A DNA stretch of 22,445 bases from an uncultured Anaerolineaceae bacterium (GTDB lineage Bacteria > Chloroflexota > Anaerolineae > Promineifilales > Promineifilaceae). Every line of letters begins with the position of its first letter. Within the stretch, counting starts at the first letter, position 1. The notes beneath the pieces are model-generated. The model had not been told where the DNA came from, did not search any database, and saw only the letters and a list, made by a program, of their open reading frames with translations. The DNA lies in contig CALBTC010000062.1 in assembly GCA_937967805.1 (NCBI GenBank), positions 1 to 22,445 on the forward strand, in the 5' to 3' direction. Shown here piece after piece: positions 1-7,507 of the stretch. Both the position numbers and the translations under genes were made by a program.

Positions 1-1444
1 TTTCCGCCACCACTTCAATGATGCCCGAACCGCAAATGCCCGCCGCCAGATGTTTGGGCTGGTATTTTGCCGTGACGTCGGGGAACATCTGCCACTCATC
101 TGACCATTTTTCTTCGCCAATAACGCGGAAGCGGGCTTCTAATGTTTCCGGGTCGATGCGTACCCGCTCGATGGCCCCCGGCGCGGCTCTCATGCCGAAG
201 CGGATTTGCGCCCCCTCAAAGGCGGGTCCGGTGGGGCTGGAGGCACTGTACATCCATTCCTTGTTGCCCAGCACAATCTCGGCATTTGTTCCTACGTCTA
301 CCAGCAGGGTGATCTCATCCAGCGTGTACGGCACTTCGGCAATAAGCGCCGCCACGTTGTCCGCCCCGACGTGGCCGGCTTCGGCGGGCAAAACGTAGAC
401 GTTGGCGCTGCGGTGCAGGCGCAGGCCCAGCTCGCGGGCTTTTACGTCCATGCCGTCCCGGTTGGCCAGGGCAAACGGCGCGCCGCCCAGCTCAACGGGG
501 TTGATGCCCAGCAAAATGTGAATCATCGTGGTATTGCCGACAAACACGGCTTCCTGAATTTGCCGCTGGCGAATGCCGGCAGCGCGGGCGGTGCTGGCGG
601 CTAAACGGTTGAGGGCATCGATAACGGCCGTATGCATCTTATCTAGCCCGTCATTGTGCATCATGGCAAAAGAGACGCGGCTCATCAAATCCTCGCCGTA
701 GGTCACCTGCGGATTCATCATCGACTCTGTGGCCAAAATCTCGCCGGTGCGCAAGTCGCACAAAAAGCCGGCGATGGTCGTGGAGCCAATATCTACGGCC
801 AGGCCATAAACGCCTTCCTCGTAGCCCGGCTGCACGTCGATCACCTCTTTTCCTTGCCACAGGGTGACGGTAACCGCCCACTTACCTTTGCGCAAGTTAG
901 CCTGCAATTCGCGCAAAACGGGCAGGTCGATGGTGAGATCGTGCAATTCCCATTGGTCGGCCAGGGCATCTTGCAGACGGCCCCAGTCGCCGCGATGTTT
1001 GCCTAGCTCGGCCTGCTCCACCTCCACATACACCTGGCGCACGGCGGGGTGCAGGTCGATAACCCGGGCGGTGGCATCTTTGCGCACGATTTGTTTATGG
1101 GCCCGGCTTTCTTCCGGCACAAAAATGAGGGCGTCGTTGACGACGCGGGCATTGCAGGAGAGGCGGCAGTCGAGACTTTCCAGCTTTTCCAGCAGGCGGG
1201 TTTCTTCGTCGGTGGCTGGGGAGAGGTGGTGCTTGCCGGAGATGATGCCGTGTTTGGCAAACTGGCCTTCCTCAACGCGGACGCGGCATTTGTTGCAGGT
1301 AAGCCGTCCGCCGCAGATGCTTTCGATTTCCACGCCAAGCTGGCGGGCGGCATCCAGCACCAACGTGCCGTGCGGCACGCGGCCACGCCGGCCAGAGGGC
1401 ATAAAAATGACGAGGGGGTCTGTGTGCTGGGAATGGTTGGTCAT
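1..1444 (-). CDS. RACo-type corrinoid activation protein ([2Fe-2S] + ASKHA/DUF4445), 3' end missing
   Basis: ATP-dependent reductive activator of corrinoid methyltransferase systems: it re-reduces Co(II) corrinoid that has been oxidised by accident. The frame is open from ATG at 1444 to the left edge, 481 codons without a stop; the family is usually about 600-650 residues, so the C-terminus lies outside. The N-terminus is a plant-type ferredoxin domain with Cys44, Cys50, Cys53 and Cys97 (CX5CX2C, then LSCNA). A linker follows, then an ASKHA nucleotide-binding fold with the motifs VDIGSTTIAG, VGNTTMIH and LLVDVGTNAEIV. The ATG is one base after the stop of the upstream small gene, so the two are translationally coupled; the ribosome site is weak (AAAAAGA). 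Family membership is confident. The partner is inferred to be the corrinoid protein of the MttB system encoded upstream in the same direction. Confidence 0.9.
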   Translation of the reverse strand, partial: MTNHSQHTDPLVIFMPSGRRGRVPHGTLVLDAARQLGVEIESICGGRLTCNKCRVRVEEGQFAKHGIISGKHHLSPATDEETRLLEKLESLDCRLSCNARVVNDALIFVPEESRAHKQIVRKDATARVIDLHPAVRQVYVEVEQAELGKHRGDWGRLQDALADQWELHDLTIDLPVLRELQANLRKGKWAVTVTLWQGKEVIDVQPGYEEGVYGLAVDIGSTTIAGFLCDLRTGEILATESMMNPQVTYGEDLMSRVSFAMMHNDGLDKMHTAVIDALNRLAASTARAAGIRQRQIQEAVFVGNTTMIHILLGINPVELGGAPFALANRDGMDVKARELGLRLHRSANVYVLPAEAGHVGADNVAALIAEVPYTLDEITLLVDVGTNAEIVLGNKEWMYSASSPTGPAFEGAQIRFGMRAAPGAIERVRIDPETLEARFRVIGEEKWSDEWQMFPDVTAKYQPKHLAAGICGSGIIEVVAE

Positions 1445-1445
1445 T

Positions 1446-1739
1446 TTATCTTTTTAAGGAAGCGGCCGTTTTGCGCCAATCGATCTTTGGGTATTGATTA
1501 TTGAGTTCAACGGAAACGGCCGTGGCCACCTCTTGTGGCGTGCCGTTCCGATCTTGCGGATCGCTCCAGCGAAACCCTTCCAGATAGGCATCTGTGCCGG
1601 TTAATCCCGCTTCCATCGCCGCTTTATCTACCGCTTCCTGGAAGCGCTGCGGCAGCTCAATGCTCACCCGGTCGCGCCGTCCCCCGGCGCGCACCTGCAC
1701 CGGAATATCGTGCCAATAAAGTGTTTGATACGTTGCCAT
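1446..1739 (-). CDS. small 'virulence factor' family protein (PF13769-like)
   Basis: Protein of 97 residues with no known biochemical function. The sequence resembles the Pfam 'Virulence_fact' family: an N-terminal strand region (YWHDIPVQVRA), a basic GGRRDRVSIELP segment, then a conserved helix with FQEAVDKAAMEAGLTGTDAY and a tryptophan near FRWSD. ATG at 1739 is chosen because AGGA lies about nine bases upstream; an in-frame upstream start at 1775 would lack a better ribosome site. It has no signal peptide or membrane segment, so it is probably cytosolic. It ends one base before the corrinoid activator. From memory, this family recurs next to corrinoid methyltransferase and RACo genes in alphaproteobacteria, which points to one-carbon metabolism rather than virulence. 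Family assignment is moderately sure; role is unknown. Confidence 0.75.
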   Translation of the reverse strand: MATYQTLYWHDIPVQVRAGGRRDRVSIELPQRFQEAVDKAAMEAGLTGTDAYLEGFRWSDPQDRNGTPQEVATAVSVELNNQYPKIDWRKTAASLKR

Positions 1740-1785
1740 AAGCCAGTTCCTGCCCTTTTGCCAAGAATGCTGCACAAAAACAGGG

Positions 1786-1794
1786 ATTGTATCA
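1786..1794 (-). promoter_or_regulatory. candidate extended -10 promoter element
   Basis: On the minus strand the gap between the Mrr gene and the small 'virulence factor' gene reads TGATACAAT, an extended -10 (TGn plus TACAAT, one mismatch from consensus). No good -35 is visible at 16-18 bases. It lies about 47 bases upstream of the ATG at 1739. It could give the last two genes their own transcript. Inferred from the sequence only. Confidence 0.3.
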
Positions 1795-1835
1795 ACCGTA
1801 GCAGCGTTTGCCGAACATGTGAACGGCCGTTGCTT

Positions 1836-2693
1836 CTAAATGCCTAAAAACCATTCGTGATCCACTTCCACTTTTTCAACCGTAACCAATCTGGTTTGTA
1901 CGCCAAGACTTAAGTCCTTTAATTTGTCTGCCAGTAAATCGCCATCGATCAAATCGATTGCAGGTGCGCCGTCTCTTGTTGCTTCTCTTTCTGCGTCACG
2001 GGTGAAATTACCGGTTGTGATCATTAAACCTTTGTCTGCCCGACCAACCATCGCGCCACGAAAGTCCCGAATTTGGCTTGAAGAGACAGAACCTTTGTAT
2101 CGTTTGCACTGAAAAATCACATGAAAACTGAGCAAGCCACCCAACCGCATAATTCCTTTACCATCAATGCCACCGTCGCCACTTTTGCCAGTAACTTCAA
2201 CCTGAATGAAGCCGGATTCTCTTAGTAGCCTTTGTACAAGCCTTTCAAACGCACTAGGATCCATTTGAAGGAGCGTCTGTAACAAATCCTCTTTCCAGGT
2301 AAGTTCAGCTTCTTCCTCAGCGAGATCGGTTTTGTCGGCAACTTCACGCTCTTTTCTGTCCTGCTCACGAACAAAACGCTTAACCTTGTCTGGGTTAACT
2401 TCTTCGGTCTGTCTTCCCTTGTTTGTGAGAGCCCAAACACCCCTCGTTGAATTTTCGAGCAGTCCATACTTTTTTAGGTATGTTCGAGTCCAGGCTAACC
2501 GATACTCAACTTCAGTTTGACTGCTCTTTTCCGGATTGTGCAAAACTTCAACGATTTCATCTGAAAGGTCCAAATCTTCAGTTACCTTCGTGGAAATTTC
2601 CTCAATTGTTCCTGAACCACCCAGTTCTTTGAGGGCTTTTAGCAGGGGGTTCATCATTTGGTCAAACGTAGGTATTTTGTGATTCGTTTCCAT
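1836..2693 (-). CDS. Mrr-like type IV restriction endonuclease
   Basis: Predicted modification-dependent DNA endonuclease of 285 residues, a full length for Mrr. Residues about 8-95 fit the N-terminal winged-helix Mrr_N domain. After a charged linker (about 100-135), residues 143-265 form the PD-(D/E)XK catalytic domain: FERLVQRLL (Glu150), GDGGIDG (Asp177 as probable metal ligand) and FQCKRY (Gln195, Lys197). All key residues are present, so it is probably active. It cuts into the methylamine cluster between etfA and the 'virulence factor' gene, on the same strand. Its DNA is visibly more AT-rich, with different codon use from its neighbours, and it has none of the ACGGCCGT octamers common elsewhere. 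These are signs of recent acquisition. No modification methylase accompanies it, as expected for type IV. The ATG at 2693 has no strong ribosome site. Confidence 0.88.
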   Translation of the reverse strand: METNHKIPTFDQMMNPLLKALKELGGSGTIEEISTKVTEDLDLSDEIVEVLHNPEKSSQTEVEYRLAWTRTYLKKYGLLENSTRGVWALTNKGRQTEEVNPDKVKRFVREQDRKEREVADKTDLAEEEAELTWKEDLLQTLLQMDPSAFERLVQRLLRESGFIQVEVTGKSGDGGIDGKGIMRLGGLLSFHVIFQCKRYKGSVSSSQIRDFRGAMVGRADKGLMITTGNFTRDAEREATRDGAPAIDLIDGDLLADKLKDLSLGVQTRLVTVEKVEVDHEWFLGI

Positions 2694-2803
2694 GTGCTTC
2701 GCTTATGGCATACAGGTGCTGTAGTTGGTTCTTACCAAACTAACTCAACTTGTCATTAGCCGCTTTTGGCGAGAAATCCTTCTGAGTTTGACTAAGAATC
2801 TGT

Positions 2804-2872
2804 CTTGTCATTTTTAGAGAGATTTCTCCCGTATCCTGGCCTGAGCAGCGTCGAAGGGGTCGAAATGACAAG
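2804..2872. repeat. imperfect palindromic intergenic repeat (TGTCATT family)
   Basis: Ends are an exact 10-base inverted repeat, CTTGTCATTT at 2804-2813 and AAATGACAAG at 2863-2872. A related TTGTCATT occurs just left at about 2750. It shares the TTGTCAT end with the larger hairpin at 7411-7481. It lies in the spacer upstream of the Mrr gene. It resembles REP/MITE-like intergenic palindromes; no transposase is nearby. Confidence 0.6.
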
Positions 2873-2892
2873 CAAGGGTAATCATGACAATT

Positions 2893-3861
2893 TTAAGAGC
2901 CATTACTTTTCAACTCGGCGATGAGGGCTGGCACCACTTCATGCAAATCACCCACGACGGCGTAGTCGGCTTTGGTCATCATGGGGGCTTCGGGATCGGT
3001 GTTGATCGCCAGGATTTTCTTGGACCCTTTGCAGCCGACCCAATGCTGAATTGCACCGCTGATGCCGCAGGCGATGTACAAATCCGGCGCGATGCGGGTG
3101 CCGGTTTGGCCTACCTGGTCGGCGTGGGGGCGCCAACCCAGGTTTGTGACCACGCGGGAACCGCCCACAGCACCGCCCAGCATTTCCGCCAGTTCGTCCA
3201 GCATCTCAAACCCTTCGGCGCTGCCTACACCGCGGCCGCCGCCCACGACCAGCCGCGCCTCGGCCAGCGAAATTTTGTCGCCTTCCGGCTCTTCCCGCGC
3301 CGTTACGCGCACCCGGAACAGTTTGTCATCCAGTTCCGGGGTGAACGTTTCTACCGCTACGCTGTCCACCGGTGCTTCGCTAACGGGCAGGGTGAGCGGG
3401 GCCACGGTGAGCAGCTTGATCTCGTCGTGCAGCCGGGCTTCTTCAAACAGGCTGCCGCCCCAGCGCACGCGCATAATGTCGTAGCTGTCGCCCACGGTCA
3501 CCTGGGTAGTGTTGGCCGCCAGCGCCAGGTTAAGCCGGGCGGCGACGTGGGCCATCAGCTCATTGCCCCGGTCTGTGCCCGTCGCCATGATCGCTTTAGG
3601 TGCGCCGCTGTTGGCTACCTGCACCACCGCTTCGGCCCACGCTTCCGGCGCGTAGTCGGCCAAACCGGCGTGGCTCACCACAATGGCCTGGCTGACGCCG
3701 TAAGTGGCTAAACCATCCGCCAACGGGGCTGCGGGATCGCCGATGAGTACGGCCGTCACCCCCACACCCTCCATCGCCGCCACCTCCCGCGCCAGCGTGA
3801 GCATCTCCAGCGATTGGTTGTTTAACTGTCCCCGGTCATGTTCTATGATTCCTAAAATCAT
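2893..3861 (-). CDS. etfA: electron transfer flavoprotein alpha subunit
   Basis: FAD-carrying subunit of ETF, which takes electrons from flavoprotein dehydrogenases in the cytoplasm and passes them to the membrane quinone pool through ETF:quinone oxidoreductase. It is 322 residues, normal for the family. The N-terminal Rossmann-like domain begins ILGIIEHDRG. The C-terminal FAD domain has GGGRGVGS, the QVGQTG loop and the full ETF-alpha signature from LYIACGISGAIQHWVG through KILAIN and TDPEAPM. ATG at 3861 is preferred over the in-frame upstream start at 3906, because AAGGAAG lies just before it and the upstream codons fall inside a repeat. It is downstream of etfB with a 152-base spacer. The electron donor is inferred to be the dimethylglycine-dehydrogenase-like enzyme of the same operon. 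Confidence 0.95.
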   Translation of the reverse strand: MILGIIEHDRGQLNNQSLEMLTLAREVAAMEGVGVTAVLIGDPAAPLADGLATYGVSQAIVVSHAGLADYAPEAWAEAVVQVANSGAPKAIMATGTDRGNELMAHVAARLNLALAANTTQVTVGDSYDIMRVRWGGSLFEEARLHDEIKLLTVAPLTLPVSEAPVDSVAVETFTPELDDKLFRVRVTAREEPEGDKISLAEARLVVGGGRGVGSAEGFEMLDELAEMLGGAVGGSRVVTNLGWRPHADQVGQTGTRIAPDLYIACGISGAIQHWVGCKGSKKILAINTDPEAPMMTKADYAVVGDLHEVVPALIAELKSNGS

Positions 3862-3882
3862 GATGCTTCCTTCAAAAATAGG

Positions 3883-3939
3883 ACACAGATTTACACAGAT
3901 GAACACAGATTAAAATTTTTATCTGCGAAAATCTGTGTT
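3883..3939. repeat. ACACAGAT tandem repeat with inverted copy
   Basis: Three copies of ACACAGAT at exact 10-base spacing (3883-3890, 3893-3900, 3903-3910), then an inverted arm. AACACAGATT at 3902-3911 pairs with AATCTGTGTT at 3930-3939 across an 18-base AT-rich loop. A degenerate further arm (CTCTGTGTT) lies near 3992-4000. It occupies the etfB-etfA spacer and could fold in the transcript. Phrases of this kind recur between genes in several bacterial phyla. Confidence 0.65.
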
Positions 3940-4013
3940 CTCCATCATTCATCGCAGTGCACCTGGGTGCATGGTTGTCGCCTTTGTGAAACTCTGTGTT
4001 CCTGTCTTTAATT

Positions 4014-4772
4014 TCATTTCACAAACTTCAATTCCCGCAATACCTCAACAATCCTGGGAACGGCCGCAGCCCCAGCGCCCAAAACCTCGGCCGATTTGCT
4101 CTGTTCCGGCGGATTGACAAACTTCACCATTTCCAGGCCGCCGCCGTTTTTCTGCGGCGTTGTGGTTTCCAGTGGTTTCTTTTTGGCGCGCAATCGTCCC
4201 GGAACGGAGGGGTAGCGTGGCAAATTGATGCCTTCTTTGACGGTGATGACAGCGGGGAGGGCAACTTCGTAAATTTCAAAGCCGCCGCCTGCTTCTCGTT
4301 TAGCAACGGCCGTTTCCCCGTCAATCTCCAGCTCTTTCACCCCCGTCACGCAGGGCAGGTCTAAGGCATGGGCGACGCGCACACCAACTTGATAACCGCC
4401 GCTGTCGGCCGCTTCGTTACCAAAGAGCAGCAAATCAAACGCGTCGTCATTGGCATTTATGGCATCGACGATGGCATTGGCCGTAGCCACCGGGTCCCAT
4501 TCATCCCCGTCCGTTTCCAGCAAGATGCCTTTGTCGGCCCCGACGGCCATTGCATCACGAATCTGCTGCGTCGCTTCCTGGCTGCCCAGGGATAGCACCG
4601 TCACGCTGCCGCCGTGTTTTTCTACAAGCTGCACTGCCTCTTCTACGGCACATTCCTCATGAGGGCTAACCGTAAAGCCCAGGTTGCGCGTCTCAATCGC
4701 CCTGGCATCTTCTGTGAGTACAATCCTGGCCCCGGTTGCGGGTACTCGTTTGACGCATACTAGTATTTCCAT
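4014..4772 (-). CDS. etfB: electron transfer flavoprotein beta subunit
   Basis: Partner of EtfA; it binds AMP (or a second flavin in bifurcating ETFs) and docks the dehydrogenase. It is 252 residues, typical. The sequence starts MEILVCVKRVPATGARI and shows the family's FTVSPHEECAVEEAVQL, LLFGNEAADSGGYQVGVRVA, and the late EGINLPRYPSVPGRLRAKKK segment that contains the dehydrogenase recognition region. The ATG at 4772 is preceded by AAAGGTGAT. It follows the flavoprotein dehydrogenase gene by 95 bases, a spacer filled with a repeat, and precedes etfA. The order dehydrogenase-etfB-etfA argues for a dedicated ETF. Whether this is a simple or a bifurcating ETF cannot be decided by eye; the neighbours favour a simple electron carrier. 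Confidence 0.95.
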   Translation of the reverse strand: MEILVCVKRVPATGARIVLTEDARAIETRNLGFTVSPHEECAVEEAVQLVEKHGGSVTVLSLGSQEATQQIRDAMAVGADKGILLETDGDEWDPVATANAIVDAINANDDAFDLLLFGNEAADSGGYQVGVRVAHALDLPCVTGVKELEIDGETAVAKREAGGGFEIYEVALPAVITVKEGINLPRYPSVPGRLRAKKKPLETTTPQKNGGGLEMVKFVNPPEQSKSAEVLGAGAAAVPRIVEVLRELKFVK

Positions 4773-4786
4773 CTGATCACCTTTTT

Positions 4787-4866
4787 CGGTAATCGGTATT
4801 CGGTAAACGGTAATCGGTTTTTCGTTTACTGATCACCGATTACCGATCACGGATAACCGACCACCG
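4787..4866. repeat. CGGTAATCGGT direct/inverted repeat cluster
   Basis: CGGTAATCGGT occurs at 4787-4797 and 4808-4818, and its inverse ACCGATTACCG at 4835-4845. Degenerate copies (GGTATTCGGT, GATAACCGA, CACCGATCA) fill the rest. The two orientations could form alternative hairpins. It occupies the whole spacer between the dehydrogenase gene and etfB. Confidence 0.65.
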
Positions 4867-4867
4867 A

Positions 4868-7384
4868 TCAACACTTCATCCGTTCATTATCCGGATCAAA
4901 CAGCGGGCGGCTGCCGGCCACGGCCACCGTCACCGGATACCTTTCCATCATGTATTCCACGGCCAGTTGGGTGCCTTCTTTGGCCAGTTCGGGCGGCAGA
5001 TAGGCCAGCAGGAGGTGCTTGCCGACCGATGGCCCTGCCCCGGCGCTGGTAACGTAAGACGGCCGTCCCTTGCTATCCACAATCCGTTCGCCGTCTGGGG
5101 TGACGATGGGCTCGCCGCCGTTCATGTACCGCTTGACGCCGCTGGCGGAGGTGTGATCATCCACCGTGAGCGTACACAAAATGGCCGCCGGGCCTTCTTC
5201 ACGCGCCTTGAGATACGCTTCCTTGCCGATGAAGTCCGCCTTTTTCACCAGCCGTCGCTCCAGCCCTGCTTCGACGGGCGTGTATTCGCCTTCCAGCTCG
5301 TGGCCCATCAGCCGGTACCCTTTTTCCAGGCGGCCTGTTGTACCGTAAACGCCGATGCCAACCGGGACGATGCCGTGCGGCTGGCCCATCGTCCACAGCG
5401 TGTCCCACAATTTTAGGCCGTGTTCCATTGCCGTGCTGATTTCCCAGCCCAGCTCACCCACGTAAGAAATGCGGAACGCCGTCGCCGGAATACCGTTGAT
5501 GGTGAGTTCCTTGACCGTGCCGTAGGGAAACGCCTCGTTGGAGACGTCATCTTCGGTGGCGGCTTGCAGCACCTCGCGGGCTTTGGGTCCCCACAGGCCC
5601 ACGGTGCAGATGGCCGAGGTCACGTCGGTCAAGGTGACGGAGCGGTCTTTGGGCAGGTTGTCCATGAACCATTTTTTGTCTCGCCCACCGTCGCTGCCGC
5701 CGGTGATGATGCGATATTTGTCTTTGGCCAGGCGCACAATGGTGAGGTCAGACTTAAAGCCGCCATGCACGTTGAGAATTGGCGTGTAGACGCCGCGCCC
5801 AACGGGCACGTCCATCTTGTTGGCGGCCATCTTTTCGATGTAATCGACCACGCCGGGGCCTTCGACATCAAACAGGGCAAAGGCGGTGAGATCAACCATG
5901 CCGACCCGGTCGCGCATGGCTAAATGCTCGGCGGTGATGATGGGCGACCACCAGCGGGCGTCCCACTCATGCGGCCGTTCCTGCACCCTATCCTTATATT
6001 CATCCAGCAGCTTGACGTTGCTGTTGTACCACTGCGGCCGTTCCCAGCCGGCTGTCTCGAAAAATTCGGCGCCCAGCTCGACTTCGCGAATGTAAAACGG
6101 GCTGGTGCGCACGTTGCGGTTAGAGGCCCACTGCTCGCGCGGGTGCACAATGCCGTACGTTTTATTGAATGCTTCCGAAGTGCGGGCGACGACGTGGTGT
6201 TTGGTACGGCCGTAATCATAAAAGCGGGCCACGTCCGTTCCGTGAATATCAATTTCTGACGCGCCGTGGGTGAACCATTCAACGGCCGCTTTGGCAAAAC
6301 CGGGCGCTTCTTTAATCCAGATGGCAGCGACCGACCATAAATTTTTCACTTCCACCGTCTCGCCAATGAGGGGCGCGCCGTCAGGCGTGAGGGAGAGCAG
6401 GCCGTTGATGGCGTGGCGGATGCCGGCCTTCTCGTCGCCTAAAATTTCCGGCATCAGCTCCAGCGCCTGCTCCAGCTGCGGTTCAAAATCATCTTCGGTG
6501 AAAGGCAGCTCGGTGGGGGACATGGCGGATTCTTCAATGGAAGGGATGTCGTTAGGGTCCATCAGAATAGGGCGATGGGCGTAGGAGCCGACCTCCATGT
6601 CGTTGCCGTTTTGCCGCTCGTAGCAGAACGTGTCCATATCGCGCACGATGGGGTATTCGATCTCGCTGGTCGTTTTTTCCATGAGCGCGAGCGGCCCCAC
6701 GCTGATCATCTGGTGTACGGCGGGCGTCAGGGGAATGGTGGCCCCGGCCATCTCGGCAATGCGCGGGCTCCAGACGCCGCAGGCGATCATGACGTATTTG
6801 GCCTTGATTTTGCCCCGATTGGTTTTAACGGCGCGGATTTTGCCCTTTTTCACCACCAAATCCTCAATTTCGGTGTTGGGGAAAACCTTCAAAACACCCT
6901 TGTCCATCGCGTATTCACGCATGAGCGTGCCGGCCCGCAGCGAATCGACCACGCCGACGCTGGGGGTGTAGAAACCGCCTTTGATGACGCTTTTGTCCAG
7001 GTAGGGCACCAGTTCTTCTACTTCGTCCGGGGTGAGCATCTTCGATTCTACGCCCCACGATTTGGCCGAAGCCATGCGCCGGCGCAGCTCTTCCATGCGC
7101 TCGTCGGTGCGGGCGACTTCAATGCCGCCGCTTTCGGTGAAGACGCCCAGCTCCTTGAACTGCGCCACGCTGTCCAGGGTGATCATCGTCATCTCTTTGG
7201 AATGGTCTACCGGGAAGATGAAGTTGGAGGCGTGGCCGGTAGAGCCGCCGGGGTTGGGCAGGGGGCCTTTGTCCAGCAGAACGATATCTTTCCAGCCGTG
7301 TTTAGCCAGATGATAGACTAAACTGTTGCCCACAATCCCCGCGCCAATGACGACGATTTTTGCTTTCTTGGGTAAATCACTCAT
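4868..7384 (-). CDS. dimethylglycine/sarcosine dehydrogenase-type FAD protein with GcvT domains
   Basis: Oxidative N-demethylase of 838 residues, close to the usual 830-860 for dimethylglycine and sarcosine dehydrogenases. Residues 9-375 are a DAO-type FAD domain with GAGIVG (14-19) and GGSTGHAS, whose His51 matches the histidine covalently linked to FAD in this family. An FAO_M linker follows (about 375-430). Then comes a GcvT aminomethyltransferase-like domain (about 430-715, with YVGELGWEIS, EKGYRLMGHELE and TPVEAGL) and a GCV_T C-terminal barrel (about 735-830). The GcvT part normally traps the released methyl as methylene-tetrahydrofolate. ATG at 7384 is chosen because AAGGAG lies eight bases upstream; the in-frame upstream codon is only TTG. 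It sits between the MttB-like gene and etfBA, which fits oxidation of dimethylglycine to sarcosine with ETF as acceptor. Dimethylglycine and sarcosine as substrate cannot be separated here. Confidence 0.9.
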   Translation of the reverse strand: MSDLPKKAKIVVIGAGIVGNSLVYHLAKHGWKDIVLLDKGPLPNPGGSTGHASNFIFPVDHSKEMTMITLDSVAQFKELGVFTESGGIEVARTDERMEELRRRMASAKSWGVESKMLTPDEVEELVPYLDKSVIKGGFYTPSVGVVDSLRAGTLMREYAMDKGVLKVFPNTEIEDLVVKKGKIRAVKTNRGKIKAKYVMIACGVWSPRIAEMAGATIPLTPAVHQMISVGPLALMEKTTSEIEYPIVRDMDTFCYERQNGNDMEVGSYAHRPILMDPNDIPSIEESAMSPTELPFTEDDFEPQLEQALELMPEILGDEKAGIRHAINGLLSLTPDGAPLIGETVEVKNLWSVAAIWIKEAPGFAKAAVEWFTHGASEIDIHGTDVARFYDYGRTKHHVVARTSEAFNKTYGIVHPREQWASNRNVRTSPFYIREVELGAEFFETAGWERPQWYNSNVKLLDEYKDRVQERPHEWDARWWSPIITAEHLAMRDRVGMVDLTAFALFDVEGPGVVDYIEKMAANKMDVPVGRGVYTPILNVHGGFKSDLTIVRLAKDKYRIITGGSDGGRDKKWFMDNLPKDRSVTLTDVTSAICTVGLWGPKAREVLQAATEDDVSNEAFPYGTVKELTINGIPATAFRISYVGELGWEISTAMEHGLKLWDTLWTMGQPHGIVPVGIGVYGTTGRLEKGYRLMGHELEGEYTPVEAGLERRLVKKADFIGKEAYLKAREEGPAAILCTLTVDDHTSASGVKRYMNGGEPIVTPDGERIVDSKGRPSYVTSAGAGPSVGKHLLLAYLPPELAKEGTQLAVEYMMERYPVTVAVAGSRPLFDPDNERMKC

Positions 7385-7410
7385 GTTCAAAACTCCTTAC
7401 AATTTTTAGC

Positions 7411-7481
7411 TTGTCATTCTGAGCGCAGCGAAGAATCCCTTTGAGGATGCTAGGGATGCTTCACTTCGTTCAGCATGACAA
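7411..7481. repeat. large imperfect hairpin, REP/MITE-like
   Basis: Two 30-base arms, 7411-7440 and 7452-7481, are inverted copies matching at 25 of 30 positions around an 11-base loop. Each arm begins TTGTCAT and contains CTGA-CG-AG-GAAG followed by ATCCCT. It fills the spacer between the MttB-like gene and the dehydrogenase gene, and would form a long stem in the operon transcript. There is no T-run, so it is more likely a dispersed repeat or mRNA-processing/stabilising stem than a terminator. Confidence 0.75.
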
Positions 7482-7507
7482 ATGGATACATTTTTCATTC
7501 CGTCAAT

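Noticed and set aside
1836..2693. Defence island around the Mrr gene
   Set aside because: No methylase, helicase or other defence gene is adjacent; all neighbours are metabolic.
2884..3711. Long plus-strand open frame opposite etfA
   Set aside because: It lies wholly antisense to a gene with a perfect ETF-alpha signature, is rich in His/Gln/Ala as expected for an antisense shadow of high-GC DNA, and has no domain.
3883..4866. Possible CRISPR array from repeated short units in two spacers
   Set aside because: Units are 8-11 bases, degenerate and partly inverted, with no uniform spacers and no cas genes.
6575..7321. Long plus-strand open frame opposite the dehydrogenase N-terminus
   Set aside because: Antisense shadow; the minus-strand frame encodes the FAD motif and has a proper ribosome site.
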